Shown here piece after piece: positions 10,601 to 19,214 of a DNA stretch of 64,000 nucleotides (position 1 is the first letter of the stretch; every line of letters starts with the position of its first letter). A model generated the notes under the pieces. The model saw nothing but the letters and a program-made list of their open reading frames with translations. It was not told the origin of the DNA and made no database searches. The stretch lies in contig NZ_JAKRGA010000003.1 in the NCBI RefSeq assembly GCF_022347785.1, positions 496,001 to 560,000 on the forward strand, written 5' to 3'. A program made the position numbers and the translations under genes. Origin of the DNA: Psychrobium sp. MM17-31. Its GTDB lineage: Bacteria > Pseudomonadota > Gammaproteobacteria > Enterobacterales > Psychrobiaceae.

Positions 10601-10931
10601 GGCATCTGAAATTTAGCAACATTTAGTTGACATAAGTGACAGGTTTAATGATTGCAAAATTATTACACCTGAAATCGATTTATCGATCAAACTAACATTT
10701 CGCGATAGATAGCCGACATTTAACCGCACTTTTACGTGATTAAACTCACATATTGAACAATTAAAATATGCAACGTTTAATCATTTATAGTGACTAAAAA
10801 CCCACTCAAAATAACAACATCTCATTAACATAATGGCGGCAAAGCATTGTAATCATAGCGTTGTAGCGATTTCTACTAAAATTACATTCACAACATCCAT
10901 TCAAGAAACACTTTCAATTGCTCAAAATATC

Positions 10932-10983
10932 CTGACATCAAACTGTCATAAAGGTTCGATATTTTGTGCGAAATATTTATAAT
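10932..10983 (+). promoter_or_regulatory. Promoter of Oar-like receptor 2 with a Pho box
   Basis: Two heptamers in 11-base phase, CTGACAT-CAAA-CTGTCAT (10932-10949), match the PhoB direct-repeat consensus at 13 of 14 heptamer positions. A third, GTTCGAT, follows in phase at 10954. A -35 TTCGAT (10955-10960), 17-base spacer and -10 TATAAT (10978-10983) come next. The Pho box lies farther from the -10 than in classical PhoB promoters, where it replaces the -35, so the regulator's identity is an inference. Confidence 0.65.
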
Positions 10984-11040
10984 TCACTCGTTTATTAAAA
11001 CTCGTAACCGCTAATTTTAGCATTTAGGAAATATTCAAAA

Positions 11041-14000
11041 ATGAATAAATTACTTAAAAAAACCGCTGCAGCAAGTGCAGTAGCAGCAGCTCTATCGCTG
11101 TCTACAGCTGCATTCGCCAATGACACTTCGTCTGGCATCCGTGGTAAAATCGTTGGCCCTGAAGGCAACGTTGCTGCCAATACAAAAATAACAGTAATCC
11201 ATACTCCTTCTGGTTCTGTAAAAGAAACAGTAACTAACGAAAATGGTATCTACAGCCTTAAAGGTCTACGTGTTGGTGGCCCTTACATGATTGTTGTTGA
11301 TTCAGACGTTTTCCAAGACAAGACTGAAGAAGGCGTTGTACTAAACCTTGGTGAAGTTTACCGCTTGAACATGCAGCTTTCGCCTGTTGGCCAAGCAGCT
11401 GAGACTATTAGCGTTACAGGTTCTTACGTCGGTTTTGATAGCACTGGTGGCAGCTCTTCATACGGTACAGAAGACATCGCGCGCGCTCCAGCTTTCAACC
11501 GTGATTTAAAAGACTTAGTTCGTAACAACCCACTAGCAGTTGTTGATTCAGATGGTGCTCTAAGCATCGGTGGTCAAAACCCGAAATTCAACTCAATCAC
11601 AGTTGACGGCATCGGCCAAAATGACGACTTCGGTCTAAACAGTGGTGGTTACCCAACACAAAGTTCTCCTATCTCTTTAGATGCTGTTGAGCAGATCTCT
11701 GTAAACACTTCTCCTTTCAACACTAAAGTTGGTGGATTCTCTGGTGGTGTTGTAAACGCAGTAACTAAATCTGGTACGAACGAATTCAAAGGCACTGTAT
11801 TTTATGAGTTCCAAAACGATTCGCTAGCAGGTGACCCTAAACTAAACCGCGTTGTAAACCGAAATGGCGATAACGAAACGTTCGAGCTAGGTGAAGAAAG
11901 CACTTGGGGTGCAACGTTCAGTGGTCCATTAATCGAAGACAAACTACACTTCTTCGTGAACTACGAGCAGTTCAAGAAAACTGAACCAGCAGCATTCGGT
12001 TTAGGCGAAGGTTCAAATAAATCTGACGTTACTCAAGAGCAGTACGATCGTTTCCTATCTATCATCGATAAAGAATACGGCTTAACTGATGAGCTTGCTG
12101 GTGATCCAGAGAATAAAGATAAGAAAGCTATCTTCAAACTTGACTGGAACATCAACGACGATCACCGTGCTGATTTCACTTACCAGTGGCAAGATAACTC
12201 TTCTGACCGCAACCACAGTGACCGTGCTGACGAGTTAGTATTAAAATCTAACACTTACACACTAAACACCGTAAATAACAACTTTGCAGCTCACTTATAC
12301 TCTAACTGGAGTGATGACTTCTCGACTGAGATCACTCTTAGCCACAAAAACACTGAAATCAACTCGCTAACAAACAGCGACATTGGTCAAGTGAACGTAA
12401 ACGGTGTTGGTTACATTCGTGAAGACGAAGATGCAGGTATTGAAGGTGTTTCAGGTAGCACTATCGTTTTCGGTACAGATGCATTCCGTCACGCTAACGT
12501 TGCTGAAACTAAAACCCTTAAGTTTAACTTCGACGCTAACTACCTAGTAGGCGATCACGAAATTAACTTCGGTTACCACTACGAGCGTTTAAACAACTAC
12601 AACCTATTTGCTGAAAGCTCACTAGGTGTGTGGACATTTGGTTCCGATCACGACCGCTTCGGCGTTGATGGTTTAGATCGTTTAGAAGCTAAGCGCCCAG
12701 AAACTTTCAACGGCGGTGGTTTCCGTTACAAAAATGCATACACTAACGATGCAAACGACACTGCATACGACCTAACTCGTTCTACTCACGTTTTATACGT
12801 AGAAGATAACTGGACAGTTAACGATGTATTAGATGTAACTTACGGCTTACGTTACGAGCGTCTAACAACTTCTGATGCACCTAAATTAAATGAAGGTTTT
12901 GCTAAAGAATACGGCTACGCAAACACTGAAAACCTAGACGGATTAGACGTAGTACTTCCACGCTTTGGCTTTAAATACTACCTAAGCGATGAAGTAACTA
13001 TCCGTGGTGGTGTTGGTCGTTACAGCGGTGGTAAACCAAATGTATGGATTGCTAACTCATTCACTAACGATGGTATTACTTTCGTTGAGCTAGACAGTGA
13101 TGTTTCTAGCGACTTAGTACGTGACCCAGCAAACGTTGACTTCACTCGAGTTCCTCAAGTTGCACAAGACGCTCTTGTATCTGGAACTGGTAGCACGAAC
13201 TACGTAGATCCTAACTACAAGATGCCAACTGACTGGCGCTTCCAATTAGGTGCTGAAATTGACCTAGATATTCCATACCTTGGTGAAGACTACAAATGGA
13301 ACGTTGAAGCTAACTACGTTAAGCAAGAAAACGCATCATTCTGGGTCGATACCTCTCGCTTGGAAACTGGTAAGACAACAGCTGACGGTCAACGTAAAAT
13401 TTACGAAAGCCGCTACGCCGGTGACAAGTCTTTAGAAGATAACTTCGACATCATGCTAACGAATGCTGACGATAACGGCCGCAGCGTTATCTTGACCACT
13501 AGCTTACAAAAAGAGTGGGACAATGGTATCCGCATGAACATGTCTTACACACACCAAGACATTACTGAAGGTAACCCAGGTACAAGTTCACGTGCGATCT
13601 CTAACTACCAATACAACGTTGCTCTAAACCGTAACGAAGCATTAGTAGGTACGTCGAACTTCGAAATCGAACACCGTTTCGTATTAAACCTAGGCTACAA
13701 AACTCAGTTCGTAGATGGTTACGATACGACGTTTGACCTATTCTTCTCTCGCCGTTCAGGTCGCCCATATACTTACACACTTGGCCTATACCAAGATGAT
13801 GACTTTGGTGACCAAACAGCAGCATACAGCAACACTGTATACCAAGTTTACCTACCAAGTGGCGCAGATGATCCAAACGTTGATTTCGAGAATAGCCGTC
13901 TAACTTACGACGAAATGAAAGCTATTATGGATGAAGCAGGTCTGAGTAAGTACGCTGGTGGTTATGCGCCTAAGAACAGCCATACTCAACCGTGGACTAC

Positions 14001-14289
14001 AACGCTTGATCTAAACATTCGTCAAGAGATCCCAGGTTTCACTGAAGATCACAAAGGTTTATTCTACGTTTCTATTAAGAACCTAGCGAACCTATTAAAC
14101 GACGATTGGGGTCAGGTATACCGCATGCGCTTCCCACAACAAGCGCTATGGGATCTACGCGGTGTTAACGATGAAGGTCAATACCAATACGGTGAGCGCT
14201 TCCGTGGTACAGATGTTCGTAACTACAACGAATTCTACCCAGAAGCTTCTACATGGCGTATTAAAATGGGTGTTCGTTACTCATTCTAA
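11041..14289 (+). CDS. Oar-like TonB-dependent receptor with carboxypeptidase-regulatory domain (paralogue 2)
   Basis: A 1082-residue outer-membrane receptor with the same order as its upstream paralogue: signal peptide ending at STAAFA (residue 26), carboxypeptidase-regulatory-like domain (about 30-120), plug (about 135-250, with NAVTKSG) and a barrel ending in GVRYSF. The first 120 residues and the segment PKFNSITVDGIGQNDDFGLN are close to paralogue 1. The plug lacks the two cysteines seen there. Synonymous codon use is strikingly uniform (GGT, CGT, AAC, TAC, GAA), more biased than in the neighbours, which suggests very high expression. The ATG at 11041 is followed by AAATAAATTACTTAAAAA-type A-rich codons. 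The substrate is unknown. Confidence 0.92.
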   Translation: MNKLLKKTAAASAVAAALSLSTAAFANDTSSGIRGKIVGPEGNVAANTKITVIHTPSGSVKETVTNENGIYSLKGLRVGGPYMIVVDSDVFQDKTEEGVVLNLGEVYRLNMQLSPVGQAAETISVTGSYVGFDSTGGSSSYGTEDIARAPAFNRDLKDLVRNNPLAVVDSDGALSIGGQNPKFNSITVDGIGQNDDFGLNSGGYPTQSSPISLDAVEQISVNTSPFNTKVGGFSGGVVNAVTKSGTNEFKGTVFYEFQNDSLAGDPKLNRVVNRNGDNETFELGEESTWGATFSGPLIEDKLHFFVNYEQFKKTEPAAFGLGEGSNKSDVTQEQYDRFLSIIDKEYGLTDELAGDPENKDKKAIFKLDWNINDDHRADFTYQWQDNSSDRNHSDRADELVLKSNTYTLNTVNNNFAAHLYSNWSDDFSTEITLSHKNTEINSLTNSDIGQVNVNGVGYIREDEDAGIEGVSGSTIVFGTDAFRHANVAETKTLKFNFDANYLVGDHEINFGYHYERLNNYNLFAESSLGVWTFGSDHDRFGVDGLDRLEAKRPETFNGGGFRYKNAYTNDANDTAYDLTRSTHVLYVEDNWTVNDVLDVTYGLRYERLTTSDAPKLNEGFAKEYGYANTENLDGLDVVLPRFGFKYYLSDEVTIRGGVGRYSGGKPNVWIANSFTNDGITFVELDSDVSSDLVRDPANVDFTRVPQVAQDALVSGTGSTNYVDPNYKMPTDWRFQLGAEIDLDIPYLGEDYKWNVEANYVKQENASFWVDTSRLETGKTTADGQRKIYESRYAGDKSLEDNFDIMLTNADDNGRSVILTTSLQKEWDNGIRMNMSYTHQDITEGNPGTSSRAISNYQYNVALNRNEALVGTSNFEIEHRFVLNLGYKTQFVDGYDTTFDLFFSRRSGRPYTYTLGLYQDDDFGDQTAAYSNTVYQVYLPSGADDPNVDFENSRLTYDEMKAIMDEAGLSKYAGGYAPKNSHTQPWTTTLDLNIRQEIPGFTEDHKGLFYVSIKNLANLLNDDWGQVYRMRFPQQALWDLRGVNDEGQYQYGERFRGTDVRNYNEFYPEASTWRIKMGVRYSF

Positions 14290-14311
14290 TATCAGCTAAT
14301 GTAATCTAATA

Positions 14312-14341
14312 AAATACCAACCTTCGGGTTGGTATTTTTTT
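14312..14341 (+). terminator. Rho-independent terminator of receptor 2
   Basis: The stem AAATACCAACC / GGTTGGTATTT has an extra-stable TTCG tetraloop and is followed by a run of T. It lies 22 bases after the stop codon. Confidence 0.93.
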
Positions 14342-14449
14342 GTCTATGGAAAAACATTTGTTAAGGAAATCACACTCTAAATGCAGGATAAGTTTATCAA
14401 TTCTCGCTACTGCCGTATGATAGTGTGACTTTCATCTATCGAGATAATT

Positions 14450-15649
14450 ATGCGCAAGATTCTCATTAGTACAGCGGTTGCTCTATCGCTTATTGGTTGT
14501 AATAGCCAGCCACAACACTCCCGAAACCCAAAAGATTCAACAGTAAAAATAGCGTCGTTTAACGTCAGTATGGACGCGACCAATTACGTTGGCCGCGATG
14601 CAAAGCGGGCGACTAACAAAGTACTTTTAACTGAGCTTAAAAATGGTAATCAGCAAATTAAAAATATCGCTGAAATAATTCAGCGTACTCGCCCTGATAT
14701 CATTCTGTTAAACGAATTTGATTACATCACCGATCCCAAGCAAGGCGTTGAGCGCTTTATCAAAGAATACTTAAATGTTGCGCAGCACAGTGATGTTAGC
14801 GCCATTGACTACCCTTATTACTACTATTCCACCGTCAATACCGGCAAACCAAGCCCTTATGATTTAACGGGTGATGGTAAAGCGACAGGCACGCAAGGCG
14901 ATGCTTGGGGTTTCGGTTTTTTTGAAGGCCAATACGGCATGGTATTACTATCGAAATACCCTATCGATAAAACCAATGTCCGCACCTTCCAGCACTTTAA
15001 ATGGAAAGACATGCCAGGCGCTATGCGCCCTATTGTGCCAAGTACCGGAAAATCATTTTATAGTGACGCAGCGTGGAATGAGTTTCCGTTATCGTCTAAG
15101 TCGCATTGGGATGTACCAGTCACGGTCAATGGACAAACTATCCACGTGTTAGCATCACACCCAACACCACCTGTTTTCGATGGTCCAGAAGATAGAAATG
15201 GCAAAAAGAATCACGATGAAGTGCGCTTTTGGCATGACTATCTGACGCCTAACAAGGCCGACTACATTTATGACGATAACGGTGTATTTGGCGGCATTGC
15301 TGCAAACGCCCGCTTTGTTGTCATGGGTGATCAAAACTCATCATCAACTGAAGGTAATTCGCGTAAAGAAGCCATTGGAGCCTTACTTTCAAGCCCGCTG
15401 ACCAATGACGTATCAATACCAATGAGTCGTGGTGGTGATTTACATAAAACCGACAACAAGCTCTCTAAACATCATACTGCTTATTGGGGAATGCGCGCCG
15501 ACTACGTGCTGCCATCAACCTATGGTTGGGACGTTATTGATAATGGGGTGTTCTGGCCTCATACCGATAGCGAGCTATACCGTTTGGTGAAAGATCGCAA
15601 TGCATCGTCAGATCACCGCTTAGTGTGGTCTACACTAAAGCTAAAATAA
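14450..15649 (+). CDS. Endonuclease/exonuclease/phosphatase-fold lipoprotein
   Basis: A 399-residue member of the EEP (DNase I-like) superfamily. A lipoprotein signal ends at Cys17 (lipobox LIGC), so it is exported and lipid-anchored. EEP landmarks appear in order: SFNVS (36-40), a metal-binding Glu in LLNEFD, the HPTPP segment, GDQNSS, and the C-terminal SDHRLV with the catalytic His. Metal-dependent hydrolysis of phosphodiesters or phosphomonoesters, such as nucleic acid, sugar phosphate or phospholipid head group, is the family activity; the substrate is not evident. It follows two receptors with Pho-box-like promoters, so a role in scavenging phosphate from organic matter is plausible but inferred. 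It has its own intergenic space and no clear Pho box. Confidence 0.85.
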   Translation: MRKILISTAVALSLIGCNSQPQHSRNPKDSTVKIASFNVSMDATNYVGRDAKRATNKVLLTELKNGNQQIKNIAEIIQRTRPDIILLNEFDYITDPKQGVERFIKEYLNVAQHSDVSAIDYPYYYYSTVNTGKPSPYDLTGDGKATGTQGDAWGFGFFEGQYGMVLLSKYPIDKTNVRTFQHFKWKDMPGAMRPIVPSTGKSFYSDAAWNEFPLSSKSHWDVPVTVNGQTIHVLASHPTPPVFDGPEDRNGKKNHDEVRFWHDYLTPNKADYIYDDNGVFGGIAANARFVVMGDQNSSSTEGNSRKEAIGALLSSPLTNDVSIPMSRGGDLHKTDNKLSKHHTAYWGMRADYVLPSTYGWDVIDNGVFWPHTDSELYRLVKDRNASSDHRLVWSTLKLK

Positions 15650-15664
15650 GTACTAAATAGTATC

Positions 15665-15690
15665 AAAGCACAGCAAAGGCTGTGCTTTTT
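15665..15690. terminator. Convergent terminator between the EEP lipoprotein and truC
   Basis: The stem AAAGCACAGC / GCTGTGCTTT has loop AAAG and T residues on the plus side. The truC stop codon (15689-15691) lies in its T tract, so one hairpin serves both genes, more strongly on the plus strand. Confidence 0.85.
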
Positions 15691-16462
15691 ATTCTTCAAA
15701 ATAGGCCAACGGTGAAGTTAGAATATCGCTCCAGCCGACAGCGTCACAAATATTTGTAAACGACTCAGGGATCGGCGCTAATAATTCAATTCCTTCACCT
15801 GAAACAGGATGGTTAAATCGTAGTTGTGCTGCGTGCAGCATTAGTCGCTGCTCACCTAAATGCGCTTTAAAATATTTATTCTGTTTACCATCGCCATGCG
15901 TAGTATCCCCCATTATCGGATGGCGCAAATGCGCTAAGTGACGACGCAATTGATGCTTGCGCCCAGTTAATGGCTTTAAAGCAACTAAACTAAATCGCGC
16001 CTTTTCGTACTTACCAATAGGGGCGTCAAACTCTCCGCTTAATAAATGATGCCAACGAGTTACAGCCTCCTGCGCTTCTTTATCTTGCTGAGCATCTTTA
16101 TCAGCGATTTTATCAAGTTCTTCTTTCAGCGGATAATCAAGCGTGTCATTACCCAATAAATAGCCGCGCACCATGGCAAGGTAGCCTTTTTCAACACTGC
16201 GTTCACTAAATTGTTCGCTTAGCAGTCTAGCGACTTCACTCGATAAGGCAAACAACAATACGCCAGACGTTGGTCTATCTAAACGGTGTATAGGATAAAC
16301 ATATTGGCCAAGCTGGTCGCGTAACATCGTCATCGCAAAATACGTTTCTTTGCGAGCCAAATACGATTTATGAACCAGTAAACCTGCTGGTTTGTTTATG
16401 GCCACCATATGCTCATCGCGATAGATGATTTCTAGTGGCTCGGTAAACTCTAAATTAGACAT
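15689..16462 (-). CDS. truC: tRNA pseudouridine(65) synthase TruC
   Basis: A 257-residue RluA-family pseudouridine synthase. The catalytic aspartate is Asp62 in HRLDRPTSG, preceded by the KPAGLLVH motif and followed by the GRKHQLRRH and H-P-I-MGDTTHGDG blocks typical of the family. TruC isomerises U65 in tRNA-Ile1 and tRNA-Asp in E. coli. Assignment to TruC rather than another RluA member rests on length and on the adjoining yqcC gene, which accompanies truC in Enterobacteria and Vibrio. Its start overlaps the yqcC stop in a TAATG junction, so both are co-translated. Confidence 0.9.
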   Translation of the reverse strand: MSNLEFTEPLEIIYRDEHMVAINKPAGLLVHKSYLARKETYFAMTMLRDQLGQYVYPIHRLDRPTSGVLLFALSSEVARLLSEQFSERSVEKGYLAMVRGYLLGNDTLDYPLKEELDKIADKDAQQDKEAQEAVTRWHHLLSGEFDAPIGKYEKARFSLVALKPLTGRKHQLRRHLAHLRHPIMGDTTHGDGKQNKYFKAHLGEQRLMLHAAQLRFNHPVSGEGIELLAPIPESFTNICDAVGWSDILTSPLAYFEE

Positions 16463-16779
16463 TAGTTAAATTGGCTATCTAGCTCTTTAATTAGCGTTAG
16501 CAGATGACTCACATCCTTCACAGCGCCTTGCCATGATTCTTCAGCCATTGGGTAGATCTCGAATTCTTGAGGCAATGGTAGGCCAGAATCAATAAGCATG
16601 GTCATTTTTGGCAGTAAAACAAATTCTAACCATTGGCAAAAAGTTAACGTATCACAACAAAACGGCTCTGTACTCGCTAATGCCTCTTCGCTTGGCAATG
16701 TTGATTGCCATAGATCTAATCGCACCATCTCCTCGTTGATTTGCTCCAATAACGCTTTAACTTTGTCATTTTGTACCAT
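16462..16779 (-). CDS. yqcC: YqcC family protein (DUF446)
   Basis: A 105-residue all-helical protein matching the DUF446/YqcC pattern: the CQWLEFVLLPKM core and the QEFEIYPMAEESW segment. Its function is unknown in any species; structural work on homologues shows a helical bundle. It is the promoter-proximal gene of a two-gene operon with truC, overlapping by one base. The ATG at 16779 has an AGAGAG ribosome-binding sequence. The conserved linkage suggests a role connected to tRNA modification, which is inference only. Confidence 0.88.
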   Translation of the reverse strand: MVQNDKVKALLEQINEEMVRLDLWQSTLPSEEALASTEPFCCDTLTFCQWLEFVLLPKMTMLIDSGLPLPQEFEIYPMAEESWQGAVKDVSHLLTLIKELDSQFN

Positions 16780-16904
16780 GATACTGCTCTCTTAATAATC
16801 TCTAAAAAACTGGCGCTATCATACGCGCAAGTCTACGCAATACCAATAGCGATGCTTATTAATGATTGCTACAATAGCGCAAATTTTTTTAAAGGTAGTT
16901 TTTT

Positions 16905-17945
16905 GTGGATACCATCAACACGCTTAGTGAATTTTTACTCCAATCTGGCTCGCAATATCGCGTTTTTGATATGGGACGTCGCGTAACGAAAATTAGCACC
17001 GACTTATTTAGTGATTTTGAACACGCCATAACTCCCTACCCATACCCTATTCAGCAACATGCATTCGTCGCCATTGCATTTTGGAACAAGCAGCAAAGCA
17101 AAGAGCACTACGTATGGTTTTTAAAACTACCATTGGATGAACGTGGCTTGCTAGAACAAGCTGCTCGCAGTCAGTTTTTAGAACTTGTCATCACGGCGCT
17201 AGGCAAAGCGTTAGACAAAACGCCGTCAAAAGAAGAGCAATCGGCTCTCGATCACAACCCAATTATCTTTAAGCCATCTGAGCAAAAGCTTGCGGCCTTC
17301 ACCAGCCACATGCGTCACCTGATGAAACTACCACCAAGCCAATATATGAGCCCAGCATTGTCTTATCTTCAAGATGAAAGCCAATTAGATAATTGGCAAA
17401 ATGTCGGCTATCAAGGACTAGCTGATTTATCAGTAAGGCTTGACGATCCTATGATTGCCAGTGCAATTGAGCGTGTGCTAGACAAGCTGCCGCAAGAAAG
17501 TTTCTGCGCACTATGCTGTGCATTAGAAAATAGCAGCGTCAACACAACCATGGCAGACAAATTATTAACTATTCTAGAGCAAGCGCTTTTAGAAAATAAT
17601 GCCATCAAAGCCATTCACACAGCCCGCGCTCTATCAAATGCCAAAGGTGAAGGTTTTGTCAAACAAGCCTATCAGCAACTACTACAAAGCGAACTTGGTG
17701 ATAAGCAACTTGATTTACTTGCTACCATTAGCGGACGATACTGGTCGCAAATCAGCAATGAGCAAAGCGCGCTTGATTATCTAGAAAAGGTTGCTGCTGC
17801 CAATGTAAGCCAAGATATTTTTGGGCAACTGTTTAGCGATCTGGTGTTTATCCCAAATTGTCGTGTTGCTATGTTAAGTGCCCTCAGAAATCCAAATCGC
17901 ACTAATCACTTGGCGAGCTACATCGCTAAATTTATTGGCGCCTAG
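16905..17945 (+). CDS. DUF3549 family protein
   Basis: A 346-residue cytoplasmic protein without signal or membrane segments, rich in helices. It begins with GTG, chosen because AAAGGTAG sits at the right distance upstream and the first residues DTINTLSEFLLQSGSQYRVFDMGR match the usual N-terminus of this Gammaproteobacteria family. Its function is unknown. It is immediately followed by a DUF3301 gene, as in Vibrio and Shewanella, and is divergent from truC-yqcC with a 125-base shared promoter region. The family is confined to bacteria that also carry this cluster, so a housekeeping role is likely. Confidence 0.85.
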   Translation: MDTINTLSEFLLQSGSQYRVFDMGRRVTKISTDLFSDFEHAITPYPYPIQQHAFVAIAFWNKQQSKEHYVWFLKLPLDERGLLEQAARSQFLELVITALGKALDKTPSKEEQSALDHNPIIFKPSEQKLAAFTSHMRHLMKLPPSQYMSPALSYLQDESQLDNWQNVGYQGLADLSVRLDDPMIASAIERVLDKLPQESFCALCCALENSSVNTTMADKLLTILEQALLENNAIKAIHTARALSNAKGEGFVKQAYQQLLQSELGDKQLDLLATISGRYWSQISNEQSALDYLEKVAAANVSQDIFGQLFSDLVFIPNCRVAMLSALRNPNRTNHLASYIAKFIGA

Positions 17946-17955
17946 GACTTACAAT

Positions 17956-18285
17956 ATGGAATTACTCAACATTATTGGCTTACTGATATTGGCTTGTGTC
18001 TTTTGGTTATTTTGGCAAACGCGCGTTATGGCAGAGCTCGCTAAAAGCGAAACAGAGCGTTACGGCGAAAAACACGGTCTACAAATTCTCGCCCTTGCCC
18101 GTACTAATTTAAAAGCATCACGTAATGAACATGGTAGATTTTGTTGGAAAGCAAGCTATCAATTTGAATTTAGTAGTGACGGTGAAAGCTATTACATTGG
18201 ACATATTATGATTAATGGCAACCGAGTCATATCAATTGAAACCCCGGCCTATCGCCAGCCGACTGATACTCATGGTGGATTGTAA
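17956..18285 (+). CDS. DUF3301 family single-pass membrane protein
   Basis: A 109-residue protein with one N-terminal membrane segment (about residues 4-22), a basic/acidic linker and a soluble C-terminal domain containing the FCWKASYQFEFSSDGE block typical of DUF3301. The start is the ATG at 17956, ten bases after the DUF3549 stop; an upstream in-frame ATG inside the preceding gene is rejected because it would add residues with no family match. Its function is unknown. It is probably co-transcribed with DUF3549 and ends just before the terminator hairpin shared with the antisense CsrB RNA. Confidence 0.85.
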   Translation: MELLNIIGLLILACVFWLFWQTRVMAELAKSETERYGEKHGLQILALARTNLKASRNEHGRFCWKASYQFEFSSDGESYYIGHIMINGNRVISIETPAYRQPTDTHGGL

Positions 18286-18330
18286 CGAAAGGTAAGTAAT
18301 AACCTTACGCCGGTTACTTTTTTACAGGCA

Positions 18331-18370
18331 AAGAAAAAGGGTATAGCGCGATTAACGTTATACCCTTTTA
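18331..18370 (-). terminator. csrB Rho-independent terminator
   Basis: The stem AAAAGGGTATA / TATACCCTTTT encloses a 13-base loop. On the minus strand it is followed by TTTCTTT, a good U tract for CsrB. On the plus strand it can also stop DUF3549-DUF3301 transcripts, with a poorer T run. Confidence 0.9.
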
Positions 18371-18856
18371 TGTGAACATGTTTTGCACGTTCTCCTTCAT
18401 AAGGTCACTCCCTAGAACCATCCCCTTACTCATCCTGAGCTATCCACTTGAGCTGTCCTACTCGTGTCCCTGCTACCGTTCTCGGTAGTGTCCTTTACTT
18501 CCTTGTCGCTTCATCCATGTGAATAACCAATCCTGTTATTCTGAGCTGCAACCTAGCAGTGTCCTTGTTAATCCTTTGACCATTTTCCTTAACAGTCCAC
18601 AATTGATGTGTCCTTTCGTTATCCTAACGAGTTATTTCCTATAACTTCCATCCTTAGGCCACAATCCTTGTCAAATAGCTCCTTGCCATTTTTAATCCAT
18701 TGCGATTTTCCTAATCGGCTTGAACATCCTGTTTTTATATCACTTTAACTTGCTTTGGGGTCAATCAAATTATGTTAATTCATTCATCCTGAATGACTGA
18801 TATTTAAATGTGTTAACAACTCACTTCCTGTGTGTTGTTATCAGCTCCATCCGATG
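18331..18856 (-). ncRNA. csrB: CsrB-family regulatory RNA (CsrA sponge)
   Basis: On the minus strand, 25 GGA triplets occur between 18735 and 18371, and four more up to 18856. Many sit in loops of short perfect hairpins, for example GTTAT-AGGAA-ATAAC, CGTTA-GGA-TAACG, GAATAAC-AGGATTG-GTTATTC and TCATTC-AGGAT-GAATGA. This is the design of CsrB/RsmZ RNAs, which titrate the translational repressor CsrA. A Rho-independent terminator closes the 3' end. The 5' end is uncertain. One option is a -10 TACTAT at 18867-18862, giving the long form listed and placing the UvrY-type site about 175 bases upstream. The other is TTGACC/GATATA near 18764-18736, giving about 400 bases. No protein-coding signal is seen on either strand. 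Confidence 0.92.
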
Positions 18857-19024
18857 AGTTAATAGTAAATCAATATTCACCGGACACAAGGCACCCAATT
18901 GACAAAATTGTCTTGGTTATTTTATTGCCACAATCAGAGTCACATACTAAAACCCAATATATCAACAACTTAATAAAACCAGTAAGAGATAGATGGTCAA
19001 ATTTGCAATCGCCGCTTACATCTT

Positions 19025-19042
19025 TGTGAGAGATCTCGCACA
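19025..19042. promoter_or_regulatory. UvrY/GacA-type upstream activating palindrome for csrB
   Basis: TGTGAGAGATCTCGCACA is a near-perfect palindrome and closely resembles the E. coli/Pseudomonas UvrY(GacA) box TGTAAG-N6-CTTACA, including the AGATCT centre. It lies about 175 bases upstream of the distal csrB start, the distance usual for BarA/UvrY control. It is also 172 bases before the SH3-protein gene on the other side. Binding is inferred. The rest of 18857-19214 shows no gene. Confidence 0.75.
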
Positions 19043-19214
19043 AGAGGTTTGAGATATTTCGCCGACCACTCCATTAACCGTAACACGATTATTATTCTTT
19101 TCTTGGCTAAGATGCCTTAAAAACAGGCGGTTTGCGACTAAAAGTGGCTTGCACTAGACCTAACAAAACACTAGGATAACGCTATAAATATTAATAAGAA
19201 TTCTGAGATCCCCT

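Noticed and set aside
13601-13876. 91-codon minus-strand frame inside receptor 2
   Set aside because: It is a shadow of strongly codon-biased coding sequence, with no start signal.
18371-18735. Dense repeated TCC/TCCT motifs suggesting a short-repeat array or CRISPR
   Set aside because: There is no constant repeat/spacer unit; on the other strand the motifs are GGA in hairpin loops with a terminator, which fits CsrB.
18832-19029. 65-codon open frame on the plus strand upstream of the SH3-protein gene
   Set aside because: No ribosome-binding site or family resemblance; it overlaps the csrB control region and the UvrY-type palindrome.
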